Shown here piece by piece: positions 11,562 to 22,272 of a stretch of 64,000 bases of DNA (within the stretch, counting starts at the first letter, position 1; each line of letters begins with the position of its first letter). The notes below the pieces were generated by a model, which saw only the letters and a program-made list of their open reading frames with translations, had not been told where the DNA came from and did no database searches. The stretch comes from Marasmius tenuissimus (lineage: Eukaryota; Basidiomycota; Agaricomycetes; Agaricales; Marasmiaceae): the NCBI GenBank assembly GCA_029532415.1, contig JAQOTA010000071.1:1302001-1366000 (forward strand). Direction: 5' to 3'. The position numbers and the translations under genes were made by a program.

Positions 11562-13131
11562 ATGATCAGCTTTAGACGGTCTTCAATGCTACCCAGCTTT
11601 CGGGCCCTCGCCTCATATGCTATCCTCACTTTTTTTGTACTCTTTTTCGTCCTTTCTGGATTCAATTCCCATCTATCGGGCACCCTCTCTCACCTAACAA
11701 CAACTGGTTTCGCAAATGGATTCCCCGATTTCAGCAAATACATAGATGTAGAAACCCTTACAGAACAAGATTTTCCGCTGGGTACGTTACAGAAGATGCC
11801 TTTCTCAACTTCGTCGCTCCCTGATCGCAATAAACAGACGACGAACGGAAGCGAGTTATCCTTGTGGGCGATATTCACGGCCGATATGATGACCTACAGT
11901 ACGTGACAACCTCGCAAACATTCTCTGGCCCCGGTTGACAGCGTTCTTGCAGGAAGCTATTGCGCAAGGTGTCTTATGACTCCTCGTCAGATACCTTAAT
12001 TAGCGTCGGAGACATCATTGCGAAGGGTCCTCACACCGGATCAATGCAAGTTTTGCATTTCATGGCCTCCAACAACATCACTGCAGTCCGAGGAAACCAC
12101 GACGAGAAAGTCATCGAATGGCGGACATGGATAAACTGGATTTATTCCTTCCCGAAAGGCCGCCAATGGCTCCTACAAACAACGGATAAATGGATTGAGT
12201 ACCAGAACAACAGAGGTCGTGATGCGAGCGATGTAGATGAGTGGGTTGCAAAGCAAATGAAGCAGGACAAAGGGAACAAAAAATGGTGGAGGAGGATTCC
12301 AGACGGCTGGCAGCTCTTTGGCGACCACTACGAGATTGCTTCAGCGATGAACAACGAGGAATACAAGTACATGGTCTCGAAGCCGCTCAGGATCCACGTC
12401 CCGTCCGCTCACACGTTTATCGTTCATGCTGGCGTCCTTGCTTCCGACCCGAAACGTGATCCTTGGGATAAACGCCAACCTCTCGCTACGATTCCCAAAG
12501 TGCCTCATGCCATGAATAATGATGTTGTATCAGACAAGACGAGCATCCTGCGGCGCCTACAAGAGCTCGCAGTCCTCAGCAAAGTCCCGCAAAATCTCGA
12601 TCCATGGGTTACACTCAACATGCGTGGGGTGCTAAAGAGTGGCAAGGTTACCAGGTGGGTGTTTCTTTGCCGACACTACGACGGCCGCGATGCAGATATT
12701 TCTTCCTAGGGGTAAAGACGGAACACCTTGGGCCGACCTCTACAATGAAGACATGCATCGGTGCAAGGGTTTCTCGGAACCTGTCTCGAAGCGAAAGAAG
12801 AATTCGCTTCCGTGCCAACCTGCAACTGTCATCTATGGTCATGCTGCCTCCCGAGGCTTGGATATCAATCGTTGGACACTCGGACTGGATTCTGGATGTG
12901 TGAGTGATGGCCCGCTTGCAGCTGCAACCGAGTATTGACGTCTGTTTATAGGTCTACAAACGCCGCATGACGGCCCTCATTCTCGGAGGTAAATACGCTT
13001 CCAAGAATTTCTCGGAAGACGAGGATAGCGATGAAGAAGGTGTATTCGACATAGACGGAAAGAGGGTCAAGTCTGTCGTTCACTTCGGTGACGATGGGAA
13101 GGGCAAGTTGTACAGCGTTTCTTGCAGTTGA
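11562..13131 (+). CDS. PPN2: Ppn2-like vacuolar metallophosphoesterase (endopolyphosphatase)
   Basis: A calcineurin-type phosphoesterase with an N-terminal membrane anchor (LASYAILTFFVLFFVLSGF, residues about 12-32), the architecture of yeast Ppn2, a Zn-dependent vacuolar endopolyphosphatase. Metal-ligand motifs in order: VILVGDIHGRYDDL (formed across an intron at 11781-11838), SVGDIIAKGPHTG, VRGNHDEKVIEW, FIVHAGVLASDP and VIYGHAASRGLDINRW. The join KVTR-GKDGTPWADLYNED over a 55-bp intron ending at 12709 restores a conserved stretch. The C-terminus adds an acidic loop (SEDEDSDEEG) and ends KLYSVSCS. All metal ligands are present. Expected role: cutting long polyphosphate chains in the vacuole lumen. 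Confidence 0.85.
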
Positions 13132-13382
13132 ACTGAACGCCAGACTATTTGCGACGATCTCTTGTCCAATCTATCTTATTGTATCAGGGACATATTCTCT
13201 CTACTTCTAATTTGTATCTAACATGCTATCCAGTAGTCTGGATATAACATACTGTAGTTTTGTTGACTTCGATTAAATTTCTGAATTTTTGCATACGCTC
13301 GATCTTATCTTATCTGACGCCTGATAATTTTTTGGCCTTTGGTAGATCGAGTCAGATTACTTTGCTGCTCACCACCACCATC

Positions 13383-15210
13383 ATGTCTGAGGCTTGCGGG
13401 AACCCATCGCTCCAGACTGACGCTCTAATGGATCGTGCGTACTCGACTTTTCGTCTTGTTGTATCTTTCCGACCCATTTCATTCGCTCAGGTCGACCAAA
13501 GTACGATAAAAACAAGCTTTGCATCAAGTGTAAAGTCAACTCTGGAAACGTCGTCATTCGACATGCTGTCTACTGCAAGTGCGATCACTCACAGTGTTGA
13601 TGGCTCTCTTTCGTCTTATTCAAATTTATCGATAGAGAATGTTTCCCGACAATGTTGATCACGAAGGTTAAACGATCGTTGGATCCGCACATCAACGCGA
13701 CCCCGGATGTTCCACGACGAAAGGCGTTGAAGGCGTCTGGAAATTTGCTTGTTGGGTTCTCTGGAGGACTGGGATCGACGGTTGTGTTAGACATGGTTTC
13801 GAGAATCTATTTTCCCGACAGTGAAGGTGCTAAGAATGGAGAAGAGAAGCTGAGAGGTGGAAAGTCACATCCGAGGAACAAGCTCGTGTGGGAGAAGGCA
13901 GCGGTTTGTTATGTGGAAGTATGCAACGCTTTTCCTGGGGTGAGTCTTCCTTTGGGTTTTTCCTTGCTTTCAGTTGGCTGATAGGTTATAAAGACGAAGG
14001 ACAGGACTGAGGAAATTCGGGAGGTGGTGGAAAGCTATAAGTCTTTCGAATTCGTACATCTCCGCTTGGAGGATGCCTTCGATGAACAGTGGTGGGAGAA
14101 GGTAGATGGAACCCCCACCGGGGACTTGAGAATCGACCCCTCCAATGAAGGTGTGTCGGTACCTGAAAGGTTACGTTCAGCTTGTTGACCTAGCACTAGC
14201 TCTATTGATGTCGGAGCTCTCAAATGAAGATTCAAATCCAGTTCAACGACTACGCTCGTACATCTCGGCTCTCCCAACCCCCACAGCGATACCCAGTGCA
14301 ATCCAGACGCTCGTCCGATTGCTGTTGTTACATACCGCACGGACAACAGGGTCATCTCATCTGTTACTTGGCACCAATCTCACCTCCCTTTCAATATCGT
14401 TAATCTCTTCAATATCCCAGGGCGGCGGTTTCACGGTCAGAGAAGAATCATTTGAGGAATGGACACCTACTCGATCGGGGAACGGACCACCAACGGTTCG
14501 CGTGAATCGACCATTGCAGGACATTACGCTCAAAGAGTGTGCTGTATGGGCATGGTGGAATGGACTGAGAGTAGTCGGACGCGACAAGTTCACAGGTGGG
14601 AAACAGGGTATTGGGGCTTTGACAAGAGGTAACGTGTACTCCAACATGTCACTGAGTGTAGCTGAGTTTGGTCACTAGATTTCATCGTCGGGCTTGAACG
14701 CGACTACCCATCCACGGTCTCTGCGATCGCTAGGACGTGCTCGAAACTGGCTCCGAAGTTTGTTGCGGATGGGACTTGCGCTTTGTGTCAACGGTCGGTC
14801 CTTCGTTGACCTATCGCCTCGTCATAATATTGATTGTTTGTCTTTTCTTTGCTAGTCCGCTCCAACGAGGTGTTCAAGAATGGAAGACACGTATCTCAAT
14901 ACGGTCGACCGCTCAGGACGAGGAGCCGGAGGTTTTGCCTGCGTCCTCATTGACACCGTATCTATGTTATTCATGTCATACGACACTGACAAGTCGAACG
15001 AGTCGTAGTGCGGCTATATCTTCTACCTCCCCGATTCCTCTTCCGCTATGGGTTCATCCACACGTTCGTCAGGGTGAAGACGGGCGTCAGGATGTGCCAG
15101 GCAATGAGAATAGACCGCCCTTGGCGGGCGGCGAGTCTGAAGTGTGGGAGCGACGGAAGGTGGATGCTGAGGAGATGAAGGGTGCTATATCTGACTTTCT
15201 GCTCGAATAA
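13383..15210 (+). CDS. CTU2: Cytoplasmic tRNA 2-thiolation protein 2 (Ctu2/Ncs2)
   Basis: Ctu2 pairs with Ctu1/Ncs6 to thiolate the wobble uridine (mcm5s2U34) of tRNA-Lys, -Glu and -Gln with sulfur carried by Urm1. The start MSEACGNPSLQTDALMDR joins over an intron to RRPKYDKNKLCIKCKVNSGN, with a CxxC, then HAVYCKECFPTML with a second Cys pair. The PP-loop is LLVGFSGGLGSTVVLDM, where the ATP-PPase consensus SGGxDS is altered to SGGLGS, as expected for the non-catalytic partner. Later blocks include FVHLRLEDAFDEQWW, LLGTNLTSLSI and the C-terminal PYLCYSCHTTL. About six introns. The last exon ends AEEMKGAISDFLLE. Confidence 0.88.
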
Positions 15211-15450
15211 CGAGAATGTAGTACCGGTACAAGTCTAACCATGTTGGATGGTTGATCGAAATAAGCGCCCTCGATAGATCAGATTCGACCACGCGTTTTC
15301 CGTCTCCCGGCCAGCACTATCATTTACTCGACCCTCCCGTCGTCGACTATTGACAGCGTGGCAAGTCCTTGGACCGCGCCCATCGAACGACGCCCACAGC
15401 ATTCCGATATATCCATTACATACATAAAAGGCCTGGGCAAGTCGGCTACG

Positions 15451-17713
15451 ATGTCCTCGACAAGCTTATCGCGTACGGTGTCCATGTCCCGTAAAGACTT
15501 GGGTCTAACTGAGGAGGGCGATATGAAGGTGTCCGTGCAATCCAAAAAGAACACCGTCCTTGTCTCGCACGGTCGGCCTCCATGGTAGTTGCAGCGCTAA
15601 CAGTCGTCTTGGATGAAGCCTGACGCCGGAGATCATACAGGTACGGGCAGGACGGGACACGGATAAACGATGCGTTTGTGATTGGTGTTGCGGGTGCGTG
15701 GTCAATCTGCTTCATCTTCATAACTCTTTCTTATCTCTCTTATAAGGTGGATCTGCGAGTGGAAAGGTAGAAGCCACCTTCAATTCGAATTTGCCAGCTC
15801 TGAACCCTCGCGCCTGCACATGTTAGACACATGTCGCCCGACAAATTGTTAAATCTCTGGGTCATATTCCGAGTGTTATTATCCTCTCGCAAGTGAGTTT
15901 AGAAGAGAGGAACGCTTGGAATCCGCCCTTACGACGTGAAACAGGACAGTTTCTATAAGAAACATTCACCCGAGGAACTGGAGCTGGCACACGCCAACAT
16001 GTTCGACTTTGACCACCCAAGTGCCATCGACATGCCCATGTTTGCTGCCGTGAGGCTAAGGCTCTGCTTCTCGTCATCGAAATCTGGGTAGATGATGTGT
16101 CTTATTCCTCATACAGTGCCTGAAGGATTTGAAATCTTGCAAGCAGTCGAATATCCCGATCTACTCGTTCGCGGAGCATCAGAGGCTGGAGGAAACCCAG
16201 TATCTATACGGTGCTGCGATTATCATTGGTATGTCTTTCCGACGTTTTGATATAGGAGCTCCTCGGATCTCACATGGAGTAGCTGAGGGTATAATGGCCT
16301 TGCAAGACCCACAGCTACGAGACCTTTACGATCTGAAGGTGAGTTTTTGTAGACTTCGAATGCATACTGTCTCAACCTTTCTATCTTAGGTGTTCGTGCA
16401 ATGTGATGCGGATCTCATGCTGGCGCGAAGAATTGCCCGGGACGTGGAGCAAAGAGGAAGAGATGTGAGCGGAATCCTCGAGCAGTGAGTGTCCAGGTTG
16501 TCGACATGACGGGCATTTGAATAACAATCTTTCAAGGTACTTACGATACGTCAAACCGTCGTTCGACAACTTCGTTAGACCTAGTGCTGCGTACGCAGAT
16601 ATTGTGAGTTTCCTGGTCATTGCAAACATCGACTGGTTATGAACCCATATCTAGATCGTCCCAGGATCGAACAACTCAGTGGCTATTGACCTGATATGTA
16701 CTCACGTTCGACAACAGCTCCAAGAGCGTTCCAATGCTTTCCGTCCGCTAATGGCAAATCCTAAACTCAGCACTCCTCGTCCTGATTCGATCCCAATTGA
16801 ACAGCTCAACCTCACGATCCTTCCATCTACACGACAAGTAGAGGTCGGTATTTATTCGCTCTCAACGGTAGACAGACGAGTGCTCATATCGTCACCATAG
16901 GGCATTTTCACAATTCTCAGGGCTCACGACACCTCGCGTCAAGACTTTGTCTTCTTCGTCGACCGGCTCGCTACGCTGCTGGTCGAACACGCTTTGCAAT
17001 TCCTTCCTTACGCACCCCATACGGTTACTACTCCCATCGACGCTCAAGCCGAAGGGAAGAAGGCCGGCTATCAGGCATGAGGTCGAATACTTCTTGATGT
17101 CTTCGTTGCTGACTATGCTATCTGTAGTACGTATGCGGCGTTTCGATTCAGAGATCGTAAGAACCTCTCTTAGTATTTGTATGAACCCCATCCTCAACCA
17201 CTCTTCACAGAGGCTGCGCCCTTGAACGGGGCTTCCGACGGGTTATCAATGACGTTCCCATGGGCACCCTACTCATTCAATCAAACGAAGTGAACGCGGA
17301 ACCTCTCCTCCTACACAGCAAACTGCCCTTGTATATCCGATTCCGCCACACAGCGAAAGACACCTACGCTTTCTTGCTCGATGCCCAGATCGGTACTGGG
17401 GCTGCAGCGTTCATGTCTATCCGTGTTCTTTTGGATCATGGTGTCCCAGAAGACCACATCATCTTCGTGTGTTGTTTGGTGGCGCGGAAAGGCGGCATTC
17501 ACGTTGTCCGGCAAGCGTTCCCTCGTGTCAAGATTGTATGCGGCGCGGTCGATGAAGAGATGAGAGAGGGGAGATTGGATGGGAAGAAGGGGAGGAAGGT
17601 TTGGGTGATGCATCCCGGAATGGGACAGATAGGTAAGCGAGGACTTTGCACATCATCGTTGAGCGTTGAAGCTGATTGGTGAATGAACCATAGGCGATAG
17701 GTATTACTTGTGA
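15451..17713 (+). CDS. URK1: Uridine kinase with C-terminal UPRT-like domain (Urk1/UCKL type)
   Basis: Pyrimidine salvage: phosphorylates uridine/cytidine to UMP/CMP. The kinase half shows the P-loop VIGVAGGSASGKT assembled over two introns, then SVIILSQDSFYKKHSPEELE, FDFDHPSAIDMPMF, IYSFAEHQR, VAEGIMAL and RRIARDVEQRGRD. The C-terminal half is UPRT-like: GIFTILRAHDTSRQDFVFFVDRLATLLVEHAL, SGCALERGFRRV, LLDAQIGTGAAAFMSIRVLLDHGVPEDH and PGMGQIGDRYYL at the end. At least eleven introns. I chose the ATG at 15451 (MSSTSLSRTVSMSRKDLG); the frame is open upstream to about 15358 but has no ATG there. The PRPP loop is diverged from classic UPRTs, so the tail may be regulatory. It converges on the Ca2+ exchanger gene 192 bp away. 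Confidence 0.9.
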
Positions 17714-17905
17714 AGTCCGAGCGTCCATCCAGGTCGCGGGTGTCTATGTACATCTGAATGAAATCTATGTGAAGCATGAACGGGAGAAGCTTGACGAGTG
17801 ATTAGGGTGCATTATGGAGCTCGAAGAACATTGATACAATATCGCGAGAAGTATTCTGTCCGGCAGAAGAAGTAAAGATACAGTGAATAGGAAATGTGGA
17901 TATGG

Positions 17906-20731
17906 TTATGTGCATGCGCCTACGGCTAGAGGGAGTGGAGAGCCTAAGCAGGAACGTTGTCAGTTAGGACATATGAAGCCACCATGCCGCTGTAAGAACA
18001 CACCTGGATAGAACCATAGTGCGACAGCAATGATCAAGTAGAGACCTATAGATCCAGCTTTAGTGAACGAAAACTGTCATGGACGTCATCGAACGTACAG
18101 ATCAAGATGGCACCCTCGAGCCAGTTCGATTTTCCGTCACCAACGACATGGGACATCGTTTGCACTGGAGACCTCGCTCAGTACTGTTTGGAGCAGGAGT
18201 AAGAGTGAGAGACCAACCGGAGATGTAAAGAACCTAACGGAAACATCAATTTAGAGCGTAGGAGGCGTCGAATGTATTTTGTACTCACCACAGCATCAAA
18301 CGGGTCGAAGAGAAGTGAGAGTGGCTTGCCCATCGCCCAAGCAACATTGACCATCAACCTGAGGTATACATGTTAAAAAAAGATCGAGGACGCTTTGTAA
18401 TGCACAACGCACGGTAGCACAAAGAATGCAGTTTGCTAAGATGACCATGATCAAAGTGTTTAGTATCAGGAGACAGGACGACTTACTATCGAGGAACCAA
18501 CAGCTACATTGAAACTCAGCGTGAGTTGATCCTTGACAGACCCTCCAATTGCTGTGCTGCATTCTGGTATTGGGTGGAGGTAAGTAAGGTAGGTATACTC
18601 GAGTCAACAATCAGAGCAACGCCCTCACCAGCGATTGAGCTAACAGCTGGCAGCAAGACCAGCGCGATCCATGACTTGTCGATAGTCTTCGAGATGCCAT
18701 CCATTGATTCTACGAGCCCATCTGCGGTAAAGGCGACAGCCTGGCACGAGTGAGGTATTTAGTCAAAAGAAAACCTGATGAAACTGTGTGCGCACTGACC
18801 GTCGTCACGAATATCAAGGCGACGGCTATGAAAAACCAACTGGCTTGTGGTTCCTGGGGGGTTTCGTCTGTTGGTTTCGCCGAGGATTGGGGCATGGGAG
18901 TCGCATATCGTACACCCTTTTCGCGAGCGGGATCTGAAGGCACGATGGTGAGGACACTTTTTGAGTCCTTTGGTGACGGAGGAGCTTGAGTCGCATCAAC
19001 GCCCTCGGGGATATATGTCCCTTCCAACTTGGCCAAAGTCACCTCAGAGGAGGAAAGCGTTTTAGCGGCACTCAAGTTGAGGTAGAGTGGTCTCGGACCC
19101 GTCTGATGGGCGTGTCGTGATGGGTGATTGGGGCCTAGAGAGAGACGGCGGGAGAACTTCTCTTTGATATGGTCCGTCTTTGCATGGATTGCCCTAGAGA
19201 ATCTCCGGTTCCTTTCGTGCAGCTCCTCGTATAGGTGGGTATGAGATACGAGCTGGAAGACAAGGTAGAGTACATAAACTGTTCGAGGTGAGCAATGGTA
19301 TGGACACGCGAGGACGAGGAGCCTCACTGAACATCAAGATGATCGAGACCTGTAATTGAGGCGCAGCAGTTAGTGTTTCAGTCGGCATCCTCAGACGAGT
19401 AGACTCACGCCACGACTCATACCGAGAATGCTATCCTCTTGCCACTGAAGCATTCTCTCGTTGACATTGCCACTCAAGGCAAAATGATACACTGATGGGA
19501 AAATGAGGACGCCGACGCTCACGATAAGGAGCGAAGAATTGATCTGGTTAGTTGCTGCTCGAATCGTCGGTTAGAGCCCTTGCATGGAACCGTGAAAACT
19601 CCGTACTCGCGTCGAAAATCTGCTCAGACCGCCCCACACCGCCGACGAAGAAACAAAGGCCGAGGATGAGAACTAAACTCAAAAGACGCTCAGCAATTCA
19701 AGCAAAGCGGCGCAGGGTTCCAGGGTTGAATGAACTTACGCAGCCTGCTAAGAATAGATCCGATTACTGGAGACAAAATTAGCGGCTCAAAGTTTTTGTC
19801 GCGCTGCGGGCTCTGCCAACTTACGCGAAGATTGAACTATTCTGAGTTCGCATTTTCGGAGCGCAATGATCTGGCGAAAACCACGGGTTGATCAACGACC
19901 CTTCCATTACAGCGGGAACTTACTCACAGCGACGACCGTTTCAACGCTGTGTCGGAAATGTTTAATAGCCAGTGGAGCCGGGAGATGAACGAACGTACAC
20001 GTTTGACTTTGAGGGCACGAAGGCTGTCAGATTGGTGTCACAGAGTCAAATTTTGGACTACCCACCAAGCTCGCATTTACCAATCCTGCCTTCGATCCAC
20101 CTATCCGTAGGGACAACTCTCGGGTGGCCACCTCATGCATCTGCCGACGGGGGGGTAAAGTGTGAATTCGATCGGTGATTGTGAAATTGCTGTTACTTGC
20201 CTTTATTAGGGGAATGAGTGCGACAGTGTTGACTGAAACAAAAGGATGTCATTGAGCGGCGACAACGGCGGACGAATTCAACTCACATATGAATACGAAT
20301 CCCTGTAAATGTTTGAACTGGATGCTAAATATCCACTGGCGCCACAAGTCGGACGTTTGAACAATGAACCAGAGCCAGACTAGGAGAGCACTTACCGCAA
20401 CCGGCACAAAGACCAGTAATACGTTTAGCCCTGCGCGGTGGTTGAGAGTGAGGACGGCGTATGACAATCGAGAACAAGGGCACTTACATGAACCAAGAAG
20501 GAGAACACGCCATCCTTTCCACCAAGGGTTCACATTTCTTGAGGGGGTACGATGTTGGTCTATTAGATGGGATTGCGAAGATACGGAGACCCCCGACTCC
20601 ATGCGATACAAATCTGGGGTCTTTGGAGGGACGTAGAAGACGTTAGGATTCTCGGCGCTCTGCGCCTTTGAAGGAGTGGGCTGAGGGAATGTGTTGTCGC
20701 GAGGACCATCGCGCGTTGGGTCGTACATCAT
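17906..20731 (-). CDS. Vacuolar Ca2+/H+ exchanger-like protein (CaCA superfamily, Vcx1/CAX type)
   Basis: A multi-pass cation/proton antiporter likely to load Ca2+ into the vacuole. The N-terminal tail (MMYDPTRDGPRDNTFPQPTP...) is cytosolic and Ser/Pro-rich. Transmembrane blocks follow: LNVLLVFVPVA, FVFIFNTVALIPLIK, ATRELSLRIGGSKAGLVNA, VETVVA, IIALRKCELRIVQSSLIGSI and VYVLYLVFQLVSHTHLYEE. Then comes a roughly 130-residue hydrophilic loop, WFFIAVALIFVTTVSAHTV, DKSWIALVLLPAVSSIAE, LTLSFNVAVGSSI and NVAWAMGKPLSLLFDPFDAV. The last parts are VVGDGKSNWLEGAILICLYL and IIAVALWFYPG. More than ten introns. The second alpha-repeat reads SSIAE rather than GNAAE, and the first signature is split by introns; see findings. 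Fold assignment is secure, transported ion is inferred. Confidence 0.85.
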
Positions 20732-21679
20732 GAAGGAGGAAGTAAGAGGGGACGAGGTTTGAAGGACGGAATGGATGGGTTACATATATACAATTACCAA
20801 GGTATCGCTTTGTCGTCGCTTCGGGGTGTGGAGCCACCGCATATCTATAATTACTGCACGAACGTTGTGGTAGTATTCAATCTCCACCAACGATCGCCGA
20901 CACTGTCGTATCAGCCGGCTGTCTAACCAAAGCGTTTGAAATTGACCGTTGACGGAGTTAAAACAAAATACTTACGAATGATACTAAGCCGGCGGAGAAA
21001 ATTTTAGTTGATGCAAATGCATGGTATTGGAATGTCGAGTGCGATGAACACAAAGTTTGAAGAATCAGTAATGAATATTGCTTCTGGATGTACGGTCGGG
21101 TCCTTGTAGATATATCGATTCGAGATGAGGTGGATGAGGAGGCTATGGACTCTGAAGATCCCACTGGGAGCGATGCCACCGTAGTTTAGGTGTTGCAGCG
21201 AAGACAATAACCGTTATTACTCGGACTTGGGGGACCCGCGTTTCGTGCTGCGGCCTGCCTGCCAGTGAAGTGGACAGCTGGAAGCCGGAGTGGCAAGATC
21301 GCCCAAGATCTTGGCCATTGCGTGTACTCGAAGTTGTTCAGCCAATACAAACCTCTACCGTAGTCTATTGCCAATCGTGATATCTGGAGCCTTGTACAAG
21401 GTAATGGCAATGATGCCATCCAGAGGTTTCTATAGCTCACGAAAATAGTCAAAGGGCTGTTTTTGACAAGAAGATGTACCGTATGCTTCACCTTCGTAGC
21501 CTGCACAGTCTTAGACTTCCCGAAACGCGCTACTCGACTCTGTAGAGACGCTGGAGGTGGCGGTCTCGGTCTGGGCTAGGTCGTGAGAAGACTTTTCCGG
21601 GGTGGAACGGGTCACATGCGTGACAGTCACACGCAAAACTCGTCGTCTTCACACCATCCCGATTTTGCAGTCTTCAACC
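20732..21679. other. Divergent intergenic region, no supported gene
   Basis: 948 bp between the Ca2+ exchanger start and the COX Vb start. A TACATATATACAATT stretch near 20781 is a candidate TATA region for the minus-strand gene. Open frames on the minus strand at 20958-21506 lack motifs and splice support. Confidence 0.45.
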
Positions 21680-22272
21680 ATGTTATCAAGAGCAGTTGCT
21701 GCAGCGCGTCCCGCTGCTCGAGTTCTTCGCTCGAATGTAGCTACCTCCTCTGCCACTCGTTCCTTCTCTGTTTCTGCTCGTGCAGCGTCTGCACACGGTC
21801 CCCCACCACCCCAGCTTTACGGTCCTGGTGTCAAGGCCGGAGAAGTCCCAGGAATTCATGAACAGTCCACCGGTTTGGAACGTCTCCAACATCTTGGAGA
21901 TCTCGAGGGTCTTCCTGTCTTTGACACCGCTCCTCTGGACTCGAGCCGTGTTGGTACCAAGCAAAACCCTATTCTCGTCGCTTCAGCTGTGAGTGTCAAC
22001 CTGGGGACAAGCGCGTGGTCGGAACTAACAGCGTTCCTTTGTTCATTCTCTTCAGCACCCGGAACGACTTGTCGGTTGCACCGGCGCCCCTGCTGACTCC
22101 CATGATGTTCTTTGGTTCCCTCTGATGAAGGGCAGACAACACCGTTGCATTGAGTGTGGTTCGGGTGCGTTTGGTCAAGCTGAACTTTTTAAACTTGCCA
22201 CTGATGATGCCTCCACTAGTCTACCAAATGGACTTCTACGGCGAGGAGCATGACGAACATCACCATCATTAA
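21680..22272 (+). CDS. COX4: Cytochrome c oxidase subunit Vb (yeast Cox4), mitochondrial
   Basis: A nuclear-encoded, Zn-binding structural subunit of respiratory complex IV. The N-terminus MLSRAVAAARPAARVLRSN is Arg/Ala-rich and amphipathic, a clear mitochondrial presequence. The mature domain has GPGVKAGEVPGIHEQSTGLER and FDTAPLDSSRVGTKQNPILV. After intron 1 it continues HPERLVGCTGAPADSHDVLW, KGRQHRCIECGS, and after intron 2 VYQMDFYGEEHDEHHHH. The CxxC of RCIECGS and the single Cys of GCTG are expected Zn ligands. Three exons; length about 160 residues, normal for fungi. The His/Glu-rich tail EEHDEHHHH is a feature to note. Confidence 0.95.

Noticed and set aside
21471..21490. CAAAGGGCTGT near 21450 as a second copy of the inverted-repeat element end
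   Set aside because: Only about 11 bases match and no partner arm is present within 1 kb.
21186..21506. Minus-strand frame of 106 codons
   Set aside because: No recognisable domain, no conserved-looking block, no splice partner.
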